In this document: piece by piece, positions 40,593-49,756 of the stretch
Position numbering within the stretch: position 1 is the stretch's first letter
Layout: the number at the start of each line of letters is the position of its first letter
Assembly: GCA_035315885.1 (NCBI GenBank)
Contig: DATFXM010000174.1
Coordinates: 62,001-126,000 of the forward strand
Source of the DNA: DATFXM01 sp035315885
GTDB taxonomy: Bacteria; Acidobacteriota; Blastocatellia; UBA7656
DNA: 64,000 nt
Direction: 5' to 3'
Notes under the pieces: generated by a model
The model's database searches: none
What the model saw: only the letters and a program-made list of their open reading frames with translations
Told to the model about the DNA's origin: nothing
Program-made: the position numbers and the translations under genes

Positions 40593-40765
40593 CGATGTGC
40601 TCCTCTTGTAGCAGTCATTCGATTTTCTATTGTTCCACTGAGCGATGAGACCGAGCGGCCGTCGGTCACGCGGCACTGCGAATATAAAGCAGCGCTCAAG
40701 AATTTGCCGTTTGAGACTACCTTCAGGGCTACGCGCCGCTTCATCGGGTTGCGATCGATTCGCGA

Positions 40766-42631
40766 TCAGCCGCGCAAGGTTTCGACAAGCAGAATAGAAA
40801 CGGCAGCCGGAGTGACTCCCGGAATTCGTGCCGCTTGCCCGATCGTCCGCGGACGCACTCGGGCGAGTTTCTGAACAACTTCGTTTGAAAGTCCCGATAT
40901 CCTCTCGAAATCCAGATCGCCGGGAATTTCCAGCTCTTCATAGTGACCGCGCTTTCGCGCCAGAAGCTCCTGATCCTTGAGGTACCCGGAATATCGGATA
41001 TCGTTTAACGCCACAGAAATCTCACGGAGATCGGCTGTCTCACCCAACATGGACCGGACAAGAGACGACAGTCTTTCAAAGCTGCAGTCAGGACGCCGCG
41101 CAAGATAGTCGAGCTTCTTGCCCTGATAGGTCTCGGGCGCGCCCTCCAACTCCAGATCGATAATTGTAGACTCAGACAGATCGCAGACCTTGGCCGTGGC
41201 CAGCGTGGATTTTACTCGCTGTATTCTCGCTTGACGCGCTTCAAACGACGAGAATTCTTCATCGCTAATCGAACCGATACGGCGCGCCAGAGGTGTCAAT
41301 CGTTGATCCGCATTGTCGTAACGCAACGATAGTCTCATCTCGGCCCGCGACGTAAACATCCGGTAAGGCTCGTCGGCCCCTTTTGTCACCAGATCGTCGA
41401 GCATAACTCCGATATAGCTGCTCGCTCGATCCACCACCACTTGCTCTCGCCCGATCGCCGTCATTGCCGCGTTGATCCCCGCAACGATTCCTTGTCCCGC
41501 GGCCTCCTCGTAACCCGAAGTGCCGTTAATCTGGCCGGCGTGGAACAGCCCCCCCACGCGCTTCGTCTCCAGCGTGGGATGCAGCTCGCGCGGATCCACG
41601 AAGTCATATTCGATAGCATAGCCGGGACGCAATACCTTTACGTTTGCGAGACCAGGTATGGCTCGAACGAACTCGATTTGTACCTCTTCGGCCAGGCTCG
41701 TGGAAATGCCGTTCGGGTAGACTTCGTACGTGTCGTAGCCCTCCGGCTCCAGAAAGATCTGATGCCTGGGCTTCTCGCTGAACTTGACTACCTTGTCCTC
41801 GATCGAAGGACAGTAGCGAGGACCAATGCCTTTTATGTCTCCGCTGTAGAGCGGAGACTTGTCCAGGTTGCGCCTGATCACATCGTGCACCGATTCGGTG
41901 GTGTACCCGATGAAGCACTCCACCTGACGGCGCGTGATCTTCTCGGTCTTGAACGAAAACGGCACGGGTTCGGAATCGCCGGGCTGTCGCTCAAACTTGC
42001 TGTAGTCGATCGTGCGGCCATCGAGACGCGGAGGTGTGCCAGTCTTCAACCTACCTGTATCGAACCCGATACCCCGCATACACTCTGCAAGCCGGATGGA
42101 AGCCGGTTCCCCGGCGCGCCCCGCAGTGAACGTTTTCTTTCCAACGTGAACAAGCCCATTCAGAAAAGTCCCGGTCGTCAGGACAACCGCGCGGCCTTCA
42201 ACTACCGAACCATCGGCGAGCTCAACGCCGGTGGCTTCGCCAGCCTTGAACAGGATCTCGGCCACCTCGCCTTGAAGTAGTTCGAGATTCTCAGTCGCCG
42301 CAAGACGTCGGCGCATCTCGGACCGGTACAAATTTCGGTCGGCTTGGGCGCGCGGCGATTGCACGGCGGGGCCTCGACTTCGGTTCAGCAAGCGAAACTG
42401 AATTCCGGTCTGGTCGATTACCTCACCCATGATTCCACCAAGCGCATCCACTTCGCGCACGAGATGACCTTTGGCAATCCCCCCGATGGCGGGATTGCAA
42501 CTCATCTGTCCGATGCCGTTGAGGTCCAAAGTGATGAGCGCGGTCTGCGCGCCGATGCGAGCGGCAATATAAGCCGCCTCACAGCCCGCGTGTCCCGCGC
42601 CAATCACTATCACGTCGAAGCTCTTCTTCAT
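40766..42631 (-). CDS. mnmG: tRNA uridine 5-carboxymethylaminomethyl modification enzyme MnmG
   Basis: About 621 residues. FAD-binding GAGHAGCEAA at the N-terminus, then the MnmG signatures MSCNPAIGGIAKGHLVREVD and AGQINGTSGYEEAAGQG, with RGPAVQSPRAQADR in the tRNA/folate region. The C-terminal helical domain ends VTPAAVSILLVETLRG. With MnmE (7843-9216 here) it makes cmnm5U34. The start is taken at 42631 (MKKSFDVIVIGAG); a TTG at 42646 has no better ribosome site. Gene order in the window keeps mnmE and mnmG 31 kb apart, so they are not an operon. It ends close to the S9 peptidase. Confidence 0.96.
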   Translation of the reverse strand: MKKSFDVIVIGAGHAGCEAAYIAARIGAQTALITLDLNGIGQMSCNPAIGGIAKGHLVREVDALGGIMGEVIDQTGIQFRLLNRSRGPAVQSPRAQADRNLYRSEMRRRLAATENLELLQGEVAEILFKAGEATGVELADGSVVEGRAVVLTTGTFLNGLVHVGKKTFTAGRAGEPASIRLAECMRGIGFDTGRLKTGTPPRLDGRTIDYSKFERQPGDSEPVPFSFKTEKITRRQVECFIGYTTESVHDVIRRNLDKSPLYSGDIKGIGPRYCPSIEDKVVKFSEKPRHQIFLEPEGYDTYEVYPNGISTSLAEEVQIEFVRAIPGLANVKVLRPGYAIEYDFVDPRELHPTLETKRVGGLFHAGQINGTSGYEEAAGQGIVAGINAAMTAIGREQVVVDRASSYIGVMLDDLVTKGADEPYRMFTSRAEMRLSLRYDNADQRLTPLARRIGSISDEEFSSFEARQARIQRVKSTLATAKVCDLSESTIIDLELEGAPETYQGKKLDYLARRPDCSFERLSSLVRSMLGETADLREISVALNDIRYSGYLKDQELLARKRGHYEELEIPGDLDFERISGLSNEVVQKLARVRPRTIGQAARIPGVTPAAVSILLVETLRG

Positions 42632-42649
42632 GGAAATTCGTTCCAAAAC

Positions 42650-42782
42650 CTCTAGAACTCAGACCCGATAGGATAGCACAAGTTGAGTTCTGAGTTCCGA
42701 GTTCTGAGTCCTGAGCTCTGAGTTCGGAATTTCGTAGCCCGTCGTCCCATCATCACCGCACTCAGTACTCAGAATCAGAATT
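42650..42782. repeat. GAGTTCTGAG tandem/inverted repeat
   Basis: Left block GAGTTCTGAGTTCCGAGTTC.. (about 42683-42726) opposes CACTCAGTACTCAGAATCAG at 42758-42778. It sits between mnmG and the blaI promoter. Confidence 0.6.
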
Positions 42783-42788
42783 TTCTTA

Positions 42789-42818
42789 TTGACTAGCTAA
42801 CGACATCTGTAGTAGAGT
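42789..42818 (+). promoter_or_regulatory. Promoter and BlaI/CopY-type operator of blaI-blaR1
   Basis: TTGACT (-35, 42789-42794) and TAGAGT (-10, 42813-42818) with 18-base spacing. Between them GACATCTGTA (42802-42811) fits the KACANNTGTA box recognised by BlaI/MecI/CopY repressors. The half-site TGTAGTA at 42808-42814 recurs at 42829-42835, 21 bases on. A repressor bound here would block RNA polymerase, so autoregulation of the downstream pair is expected. Confidence 0.7.
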
Positions 42819-42877
42819 CAGCCCTGCTTGTAGTAAATCAGATTTGCACTGGTGGATGAGAGACGAGGGAGGCGATT

Positions 42878-43288
42878 GTGGGCCGTAAAAAGTCGATTAG
42901 GCTTACCAGATTCGAGATCGAGGTGATGGAGGTTTTATGGGGGCTGGGCAACGGCTCGATAAGGGAAATCCACGAGCGGCTCCCCGAACACAAACAGGTC
43001 GCTTATACGACCGTCCAGACCGTCGTGCGACGCCTTGAGGAAAAGGGCGCTCTCCGCCAAATAAAGAAAATCGGAACTGCGTTTATTTTTGAGCCGGTGG
43101 TAACTCGCAAGGCGGCCCATCTGCGCCTCATCGACGATTTGCTCGAGCTGTTTGGAGGCTCCGCGCGCCCGCTTATGGCGCACCTGGCCGAATCGGGCAA
43201 GTTGAGCCTCGAAGACCTCCGCGAGGTCGAGGAGATACTCTCCGAACAGCAGTCGAACGAGGGTGGTGGCCCGCGCTCCAAGGGTTGA
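42878..43288 (+). CDS. BlaI/MecI/CopY-family transcriptional repressor
   Basis: 136 residues, starting at GTG with GGAGG 5 bases upstream. N-terminal winged helix: RLTRFEIEVMEVLWGLGNGSIREIHERLP, then AYTTVQTVVRRLEEKGALRQIK, the canonical BlaI recognition helix segment. The C-terminal half is the dimerisation region (AHLRLIDDLLELFGG...LAESGKLSLEDLREVEEIL). BlaI repressors are cleaved or released when the partner M56 peptidase is activated by a signal outside the membrane. The gene is translationally close to the M56 gene (its stop is 39 bases before that start). No beta-lactamase is adjacent, so the target is not obviously antibiotic resistance. Confidence 0.92.
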   Translation: MGRKKSIRLTRFEIEVMEVLWGLGNGSIREIHERLPEHKQVAYTTVQTVVRRLEEKGALRQIKKIGTAFIFEPVVTRKAAHLRLIDDLLELFGGSARPLMAHLAESGKLSLEDLREVEEILSEQQSNEGGGPRSKG

Positions 43289-43326
43289 CCTCAAACTTCG
43301 AGCCGCGCCGGAAAGGAACTGTGCCT

Positions 43327-45333
43327 ATGAATATCCACGAGTGGCTCGCCCAATTGTCGACGAGAGCCTGGCCTTTGGTCTTCAATCACCTTTGGCAGGC
43401 GACCCTCTTCTTCGGCCTTGCTGCCGGGATGGCGTTACTGCTCAGAAAGGGAGCCCCGCGCACCCGTCACCTGGTCTGGACAATTGCTTCGTTGAAATTT
43501 GCTTTGCCTGCCGCGGCATTTGTGGCGCTACTCAGCCTTGCCGGTTTGAATTTTGATCGCCTATCGCAACGAGCCGCTGCATCCCGACCGGCTGCGGCCA
43601 TCGATATCACGATGTTTCAGATTGCCGACTCTACGATGGATTCCGTCAAGCCGGACGGACATCGCGAGGTTTATTGCATTCTCACCGCGGTATGGCTGAC
43701 TGGCTTCATTCTGATACTTGGCCGATGGATAACACGGCGCCGAAGTCTCGCGAGTGTCCTTCGGCATGGGAGTTTGTCACAATCAGGAACCGAGTTCGAC
43801 GCTCTTCAAAGAGTCAAACGATGGCTGGCAGTCAATCGCGACGTCAGACTGATTCTAGCGGATCGAATAGTTGAACCCGGAGTCCTTGGCATTCTGCGGC
43901 CAACGCTGGTCATACCGAGAGACATATCCGCGCATTTGACGCAGGAAGAGCTGGAGTCGGTGATCATGCACGAGCTGGTTCACATTCTAAGGCACGACAA
44001 CCTGATCGCAAGCCTTCATATGATCGTCTGCTCCGTTTTTTGGTTTCATCCGCTTGTGTGGATTATCGACCGAGTTTTACTGACCAGCCGCGAGCAGGCG
44101 TGTGATCAACTGGTTTGCGAGATGGGCGGACAATCGCAGGCTTACGCGCTGGGGCTGCTGAAGGTGCTGCGCTTTTGTGTAGGCTTCAGCGCCGCCGGTA
44201 TTTCCGCAGCGGGCGGCTCGGATCTCCGAAGGAGGATCGAACGGATCATGAACAACAGGGCTATCAACACTGAACGCAGGTTACACCGAGTGCTGGTGAT
44301 CGTGATGGGGATGGCGGTCATCGTCTTCACTGTTGCCGCAGGGTTTATGACTAACGACCGCATCTTCGCGAACCCTGCCAGTTCGGCGGCGAGTCAAAAC
44401 GTTGTCGTTCCCGGTCAGATCAAGGGTGGCGTTCCTGGTGGCGTTCCAGCTGGTGTTCCGGGCGGCGTTCCTGGCGGTGTGCCCGGAGGAGTGATCTCTG
44501 TGCAGGCGGGTCAGGAGCAAAAGGTGCGGATGCATCCTGAGACCGACGACATCTATCGTGATTTGAATCAGGCGCCTGAAGTTGACCTGTCTTATGACAA
44601 CTCAGAAAACCCTCCGGTTGCGATAACCGCGGCCAAGATGAAAGCGGCGAAGAGCTTGTCTGTTTTTGCTGAATCTTCACCGGGCAACTGGACCCACACG
44701 ACCGATATCTACGCGATCAAGACAAAGATCACGGTCATCAACAATTCAAATAAGGTCGTGCGGGACCTTGCGCTCGAGATTCTTTCGAATTCTGACAGCA
44801 GCCGGCGGTGGGTTCACTCGCCGTTTGATGCTATGCAACCGGGCGATACCAGAACTTTCTCTGGACCCGAAGTGAAAACACAATTGCAGGGAAATCCTTC
44901 GACATACAAGGTACGGATTATTGGAGTCAGGTTTGCCAACGGTGAGAATTGGGGAGCGATCCCGCCTCCACCGCCTCCACCGCCACCCGCAGGGACAGCG
45001 GCAGTGCCGCCGCCCGCACCGGTCGTGAATTCCGCTGATGACAACTCGCAAGCCGTTCGGCGGCCAGGTGGAATGCTGAGCGCATCGGCGACTCGGCGTG
45101 TGCAGCCAAGTTATCCTCCGTTGGCGATGCAAGCAGGGGTGAGCGGTGCGGTTATGGTGGAAGTGACAATAAACGAGGAGGGCGAAGTCATCGCGGCTAG
45201 AGCGCTGTCGGGTCACCCGTTGCTACAGGACGCGGCCATCGAAGCAGCGCGGCAATGGACCTTCAGTCCTACGATGGTTGACGGCAAGCCTGTGAAAGTT
45301 GTGGGCGCTATTACGTTCAATTTTTCTCTTTGA
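43327..45333 (+). CDS. BlaR1-type M56 peptidase fused to a TonB C-terminal domain
   Basis: About 668 residues. N-terminal membrane helices (LWQATLFFGLAAGMALLL, LKFALPAAAFVALLSLAG, VWLTGFILILGRWIT) come first, then the cytoplasmic Zn site H215-E-L-V-H219 with SREQACDQLV downstream, then a further membrane helix. Outside the membrane: five GGVP 12-base repeats, a beta domain, a Pro10 stretch and a TonB-type C-terminal domain (RRVQPSYPPLAMQAGVSGAVMVEVTINEEGEVIAARALSGHPLL...AARQWTFSPTMVDG). The usual penicillin-binding sensor domain of BlaR1 is absent, so the TonB-like domain may sense or transmit signal. AAAGGA precedes the ATG at 43327; an in-frame TTG at 43285 overlaps the blaI stop. Confidence 0.88.
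   Translation: MNIHEWLAQLSTRAWPLVFNHLWQATLFFGLAAGMALLLRKGAPRTRHLVWTIASLKFALPAAAFVALLSLAGLNFDRLSQRAAASRPAAAIDITMFQIADSTMDSVKPDGHREVYCILTAVWLTGFILILGRWITRRRSLASVLRHGSLSQSGTEFDALQRVKRWLAVNRDVRLILADRIVEPGVLGILRPTLVIPRDISAHLTQEELESVIMHELVHILRHDNLIASLHMIVCSVFWFHPLVWIIDRVLLTSREQACDQLVCEMGGQSQAYALGLLKVLRFCVGFSAAGISAAGGSDLRRRIERIMNNRAINTERRLHRVLVIVMGMAVIVFTVAAGFMTNDRIFANPASSAASQNVVVPGQIKGGVPGGVPAGVPGGVPGGVPGGVISVQAGQEQKVRMHPETDDIYRDLNQAPEVDLSYDNSENPPVAITAAKMKAAKSLSVFAESSPGNWTHTTDIYAIKTKITVINNSNKVVRDLALEILSNSDSSRRWVHSPFDAMQPGDTRTFSGPEVKTQLQGNPSTYKVRIIGVRFANGENWGAIPPPPPPPPPAGTAAVPPPAPVVNSADDNSQAVRRPGGMLSASATRRVQPSYPPLAMQAGVSGAVMVEVTINEEGEVIAARALSGHPLLQDAAIEAARQWTFSPTMVDGKPVKVVGAITFNFSL
44425..44493 (+). 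repeat. 12-base tandem repeat encoding GGVP
   Basis: Five units of the type GGTGGCGTTCCT with third-position changes, plus a partial one, encode GGVPGGVPAGVPGGVPGGVP. It is an in-frame flexible or collagen-like linker in the M56-TonB protein and may vary in copy number. Confidence 0.8.
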
Positions 45334-45348
45334 TAACCATGGTCTCGG

Positions 45349-45405
45349 AGGTTTGGGGTTTAGGGTTTTTGACTACCCTAAACTCCGAACCCCAAAACCC
45401 TAAAC
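45349..45405. repeat. CCCTAAAC inverted repeat (hairpin after blaR1)
   Basis: GGTTTGGGGTTTAGGGT (45351 onward) is followed by ACCCTAAACTCCGAACC, and then CCCCAAAACCCTAAACC. A long imperfect hairpin with a T5 follows the M56 gene; it could act as terminator. Confidence 0.6.
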
Positions 45406-45447
45406 CGCTTTCTTTCAATATCCTTCCAAAACCCCTGCGCCTGCGGA

Positions 45448-45453
45448 TATAAT
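45448..45453 (+). promoter_or_regulatory. Possible -10 box of the subtilase gene
   Basis: A perfect TATAAT, 32 bases before the start codon of the S8 protease. No good -35 is visible at 17 bases. Confidence 0.35.
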
Positions 45454-45484
45454 TTCGCCTTTCGCGTTTGGTGAAAGTCGATCC

Positions 45485-48097
45485 ATGACTCGCGCGCTTG
45501 GTAATCTTTTGAGCATCTCGATGGTTGCGCTCGGAGCGCTTGCTGTCGCGTTTTCGACAACAAAAGTTGCAGGCTCCGACCACCATGCTGAGCGCTTCAA
45601 AACGGCTTCACCAGCCCAACTCGCAACGCAAGACAATCTATTGTTGTTCAGGAAACGGACTATCGACGTATCGGTAACGCCGTCCATTGACCTATCGTCG
45701 GAAGCCCTTCTCAAGTCTGACTCCGGTCTTCAGGGGGATGGGAAGCAACTCTGTATCGTCAAGCTTCAAGGTCCGGTCACTCGGCGTTCGTTCGATGCGT
45801 TGAGCGCGACCGGCGTCACGATCATCGGATACGTTCCGAACTATGCCTATCTGGTTCACGCAGGCCATGCGGAGCTTGCGCGCATTTCGACTTTGACCCG
45901 AGCGCCTTCGATTGCGGCGAAGGACGGAGGTGCCCAGTCCGGATGTGTTCGTTGGGTTGGCAGGCTCGATTCAGACTTGAAGGTTGACCCGGTTCTTGCT
46001 GAACAATCGGTGAACGCATCTCCGAAAGCCGCGGCAGAAGTCGAGATTGAAATGCTGGACGGCTCTGACACCGCGCGTCATCTCGCGGCCATCGCGTCAT
46101 TGTCTGAGGTTCCGATTCGACAGCGCAGATTCAAGAACTTTGTAGTTGTTGGCGCGAAGGTCTCCCTCGACGCGCTAGATACGATCGCATCGATTGACGA
46201 TGTGTTGTTTGTTGGCCCCGCGCCTCGAATACGATCTCTCGACGAGATGAGCGCGCAAATCACCGCGGGCAATCTCACACCCGATGGCCGGCAATCTTCG
46301 GGAGCGGGCTACTTCGCGTGGCTGCAGTCGAGAGGGCTCGCGTTCGCTCCGGATTTCCTGATCGACGTAGCGGACACTGGACTGGATAGGGGGTCAACGT
46401 CCTCGGGTCTGGTCCATCCTGATTTCCTGGACGCCGCTGGACAAAGTCGGATCGCATACAACGTTAACTTCGCAGGCGATGGGCAGCAGTCTACTGACGA
46501 CCGGCGCGGTCATGGAACCTTAGTCGCGTCGATCATTGGAGGACTGGGTTCAAGCGATCATCACGACGCCGAGGGCTATAAATACGATCTCGGTGTTGAT
46601 CCGTTTGCGCGCATTGGTGTGTCGCGGATATTCGATTCGCTTGGGGGTACGTTCTCCCGTTTGAGCTTTACGAACCTGGTTTCTTCAGCTTACGCAAGAG
46701 GTGCGCGGCTGGTTAATAACAGTTGGGGCAGTGATGGAAACGCTTATGACGCGGCGGCCCAGGAATACGACGGCCTGGTTCGCGATGCCGACCCGTCGTC
46801 TGGCGGGAATCAGGAGATGGTGATTGTTTTCGCGGTAGGCAACCAGGGACCAGACGGTCACGTAAACTCTCCCGGGGTCGCGAAGAACGTAATAACCGTA
46901 GGCGCGAGCGAGAGCTACCGCCCGCAGGGAATCGACTCGTGCGACCTGGACGGGCAGGGGGCGATAGGTCCGGATGGTGCTAACAATGCACAAGACCTGC
47001 TTCGCTACTCGTCTGGAGGTCCGACCGCGGATGGCCGTACCAAACCGGAGTGCGTGGCTCCGGGCACTCACATCTTCGGGGCAGCGTCGCGATCACAGTT
47101 CTTTTTCGGCACCGGGCTCTGCCCGGGCGTTCCGGTATATCAACCTCCCGGAGAAGACAACCTGTTCACCTGGTCTTCGGGAACGAGCATGGCGGCGCCA
47201 CACGTAACAGGAGCGGCGGCGCTTCTGAGGAGGTTTTTTACGTCCCGAAGTCTCCTTCCTGAAGGCCGGCCGCCTTCGCCGGCTATGACCAAAGCCTTTC
47301 TGGTCAATTCTGCTTCGTACCTGACCGGCGAATTTGCGGCAGGGGATCTACCTTCACAACGACAGGGTTGGGGCTTGATAGACCTGAATCGCGCGTTCGA
47401 CAGCCACGACCGTCTGCTGATCGACCAGGACCAGGTGTTCACCGAGAGCGGTCAAAGCTTCGAGATAACCGGATCGATAGCGGATCGCAGTCAGCCGGTT
47501 CGCATCACGCTTGCGTGGACCGATGCGCCCGGAACGCTTGCGGCGCCGTCACTGGTGAATGATTTAGATCTCGAAGTGAAGGTCGGTGGAACAACTGTTT
47601 ATCGCGGGAACGGGTTTTCGGGTGCTTTTTCGGTGCCTGACACCCAGCCCGATCGGTTTAACAACGTTGAGTCGATCTTCCTGCCCGGGTCGATCTTCTC
47701 TGGATCGCAGAGGAACTTCACGATTTCGGTTAGGGCTTCGAACATCGCGGGAGACGGAGTGCCCGGCAACGACGCGCCGCTGGATCAGGATTTTGCGCTT
47801 GTGGTTTTCAACATCGCGCCTGAAATTCTGCCGCCTCCCGGCAAGAATCCGCCGGTGATATCCTCGGTAACTTACGCAGGTAAGAACCTGACGATAGCTG
47901 GTCACGATTTCACGGCGGCCGCACGCGTCGAGATAAATGGCAAGCTAATCGATCGGGAGTTTACCTTCGATCAGTCGAGTGGCTCTCTTTCAATCAAGCT
48001 GAAACGCCGCAAGCTGAATCTCAACCTGGATGCTGACAATCAGATCGTCGTGATTGAACAGAATCTGCGATCCCAGCCATTCACATTGCGGCTATGA
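45485..48097 (+). CDS. Secreted subtilisin-like (S8) serine protease
   Basis: 870 residues. A signal peptide (SMVALGALAVAFSTTKVAG) is followed by a long prodomain region (about 70-260). The catalytic domain has D297 (LIDVADTGLD), H343 (RRGHGTLVAS) and S568 (SGTSMAAPHVTG), with the oxyanion Asn near VNNSWGSDG. Domains after about 640 include a proprotein-convertase-like jelly roll (RSQPVRITLAWTDAPGTLAAPSLVNDLDL) and a C-terminal IPT-like domain (PVISSVTYAGKNLTIAGHDF). The C-terminal domain resembles that of the matrixin-like protease at 13029-15929. Expected to be exported and self-activating. Its GAAAG ribosome site is weak. Confidence 0.93.
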   Translation: MTRALGNLLSISMVALGALAVAFSTTKVAGSDHHAERFKTASPAQLATQDNLLLFRKRTIDVSVTPSIDLSSEALLKSDSGLQGDGKQLCIVKLQGPVTRRSFDALSATGVTIIGYVPNYAYLVHAGHAELARISTLTRAPSIAAKDGGAQSGCVRWVGRLDSDLKVDPVLAEQSVNASPKAAAEVEIEMLDGSDTARHLAAIASLSEVPIRQRRFKNFVVVGAKVSLDALDTIASIDDVLFVGPAPRIRSLDEMSAQITAGNLTPDGRQSSGAGYFAWLQSRGLAFAPDFLIDVADTGLDRGSTSSGLVHPDFLDAAGQSRIAYNVNFAGDGQQSTDDRRGHGTLVASIIGGLGSSDHHDAEGYKYDLGVDPFARIGVSRIFDSLGGTFSRLSFTNLVSSAYARGARLVNNSWGSDGNAYDAAAQEYDGLVRDADPSSGGNQEMVIVFAVGNQGPDGHVNSPGVAKNVITVGASESYRPQGIDSCDLDGQGAIGPDGANNAQDLLRYSSGGPTADGRTKPECVAPGTHIFGAASRSQFFFGTGLCPGVPVYQPPGEDNLFTWSSGTSMAAPHVTGAAALLRRFFTSRSLLPEGRPPSPAMTKAFLVNSASYLTGEFAAGDLPSQRQGWGLIDLNRAFDSHDRLLIDQDQVFTESGQSFEITGSIADRSQPVRITLAWTDAPGTLAAPSLVNDLDLEVKVGGTTVYRGNGFSGAFSVPDTQPDRFNNVESIFLPGSIFSGSQRNFTISVRASNIAGDGVPGNDAPLDQDFALVVFNIAPEILPPPGKNPPVISSVTYAGKNLTIAGHDFTAAARVEINGKLIDREFTFDQSSGSLSIKLKRRKLNLNLDADNQIVVIEQNLRSQPFTLRL

Positions 48098-48186
48098 AGG
48101 GAGTGCTGTGCGCTGGGTGCTGAGTGCGGAGTGCTGATGCTAACCCCGAAGGGGATCGCAACTCAGGACTCAGCACTCAGTACTCC
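48098..48186. repeat. GAGTGCTGAG inverted repeat between convergent genes
   Basis: GGGAGTGCTG...TGCTGAGTGCGG is answered by ACTCAGCACTCAGTACTCCC, with AACCCCGAAGGGGAT between. It fills the gap between the subtilase and the response regulator. Confidence 0.65.
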
Positions 48187-49587
48187 CTAAGGCTTTATGT
48201 TGTAGTACCGAATCTTGCTGTTAAGCGTCGTGGTGTTCATCCCAAGGAGTTTCGCCGCTCGGGACTGGTGCCCGCCCGTGATCTCCAGCGCCCGCCGAAT
48301 CAGTTCTATCTGAAAGCGATTCACTTCGTCGTAAAACGAAATTCCGCGAGAAAGATCTATCTGAGTCGCAAGTTTCTGCCCGCCCGCTTCTGATGAAGTC
48401 TTCTGCGGATTGATAATCTCCTCCCGCAGGTCCTCTTTCAATATTTGGTTGCCTCGCGCAACGATCACCGCGCGTTCGACGACGTTCTCCAGCTCGCGGA
48501 CGTTCCCCGGCCAACGGTGCGCTTCAAGCAACGACAGCACCTCGGGCGTAATATGGTCCGCTATTTCGCGGCCGTTCTCCGCGGCATACTTGCGCAAGAA
48601 GTGTTGCGCTAGCGGAAGGATATCTTCCGCTCGATCCCGCAGCGGGGGCAAATTGATCGCGATGACGTTCAGCCGGTAATAGAGGTCTTCCCGAAACAAT
48701 CCTTCATCAACCGCCTGTCGCAGGTCTACGTTGGTCGCAGCAATGATCCGGACGTCGACCTGTTTGCGTGTGGTATCACCCAGAGGCGTGAAGTCGCGCT
48801 CCTGAATGACCCGTAGCAACTTCGCCTGCGTTTCCATCGAAATAGTCCCGATCTCGTCTAGAAAGATCGAGCCGCCGTCCGATATCTCAAAGTAGCCCTT
48901 CTTCGCAGCTATTGCCCCGGTAAAGGCCCCGCGCGTGTGGCCGAACAACTCGGACTCAAGCAGCTCAGTGGGCAGGTTCGCTGAATTGACAGTGACGAAT
49001 GGTTTATCGGCTCGGGGACTCTGGTTGTGAATCGCCCTCGCTATCAGTTCCTTTCCCGTCCCGCTTTCGCCGGTGATCAATATCGTAGTACGGGCCTGGG
49101 CGACCTGCTCTACAAAGGAAAGGATCTCGAGCATCTTCTCGCTGTGCGCGACGATCTCGCGCCGATCGGTGCTGCGCTTCAGCGTCTGGCGCAGGGTGCG
49201 CCGTTCTTCGTCCTTCTTACGCCGGCGCATGCCCGACGCCACGAGTTTGATGATCTCTTTGTTGTCGAACGGCTTGCTTATGACTGTGAACGCGCCCCTT
49301 TGCATGGCTGCGATTGCCGTATCGAAGGTAGCGTAGGCAGTGATCATCGTGACTACCGCTTCGGGCTCGAGCTTCAATAGTTCTTCCAGAGTGCGGAGGC
49401 CGCCCATCCCAGGCATTGAAACGTCGAGCAATACAAGATCGAACGGCCGATGTTGGAACTTGTCGAGGCCCTCCTCTCCGTTCTTGGCCAGCTCGATCTG
49501 GTAGCCTTCTTCCTCGAGAAGACTTCCCAAAACGTCTCGCATTACTTCTTCGTCGTCTACGATAAGGATGCTGCCCTTTTTTGCCAT
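48187..49587 (-). CDS. NtrC-family sigma-54 activator response regulator
   Basis: About 466 residues. Receiver: VDDE at 10-13, phospho-Asp D55 (LLDVSMPG), Lys in SKPFD. AAA+ domain: Walker A GESGTGKE, the RpoN-contact loop GAFTGA (HTRGAFTGAIAAKKG), Walker B IFLDEIG, Arg-finger region FREDLYYRLNV. Fis-type HTH at the end (GGHQSRAAKLLGMNTTTLNSK). It opens promoter complexes of sigma-54 RNA polymerase once phosphorylated, presumably by the kinase encoded just upstream. At least three sigma-54-type promoters lie in this window, which makes it their natural, but unproven, candidate regulator. The start is taken at 49587; the alternative TTG at 49605 adds six residues. Confidence 0.95.
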   Translation of the reverse strand: MAKKGSILIVDDEEVMRDVLGSLLEEEGYQIELAKNGEEGLDKFQHRPFDLVLLDVSMPGMGGLRTLEELLKLEPEAVVTMITAYATFDTAIAAMQRGAFTVISKPFDNKEIIKLVASGMRRRKKDEERRTLRQTLKRSTDRREIVAHSEKMLEILSFVEQVAQARTTILITGESGTGKELIARAIHNQSPRADKPFVTVNSANLPTELLESELFGHTRGAFTGAIAAKKGYFEISDGGSIFLDEIGTISMETQAKLLRVIQERDFTPLGDTTRKQVDVRIIAATNVDLRQAVDEGLFREDLYYRLNVIAINLPPLRDRAEDILPLAQHFLRKYAAENGREIADHITPEVLSLLEAHRWPGNVRELENVVERAVIVARGNQILKEDLREEIINPQKTSSEAGGQKLATQIDLSRGISFYDEVNRFQIELIRRALEITGGHQSRAAKLLGMNTTTLNSKIRYYNIKP

Positions 49588-49756
49588 AAGCGAATATGTT
49601 AGCAACCCGGTGGTGTTCGCTGCTAGTACGTATACCCGGACGGTGGCTCTTGTATGTCTATGCCTCTATGAAATGTAATGAGCGGTGTCAGGAAGTAGTT
49701 GCGAGGTCGGAAGCCGGCTCGGCGATGCGGTCGTCCCGGACCCGGCGCGACGGGCG

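Noticed and set aside
45349..45405. Telomere-like CCCTAAA repeat
   Set aside because: Only a few imperfect units arranged as an inverted pair between two bacterial genes; it fits the other intergenic repeats.
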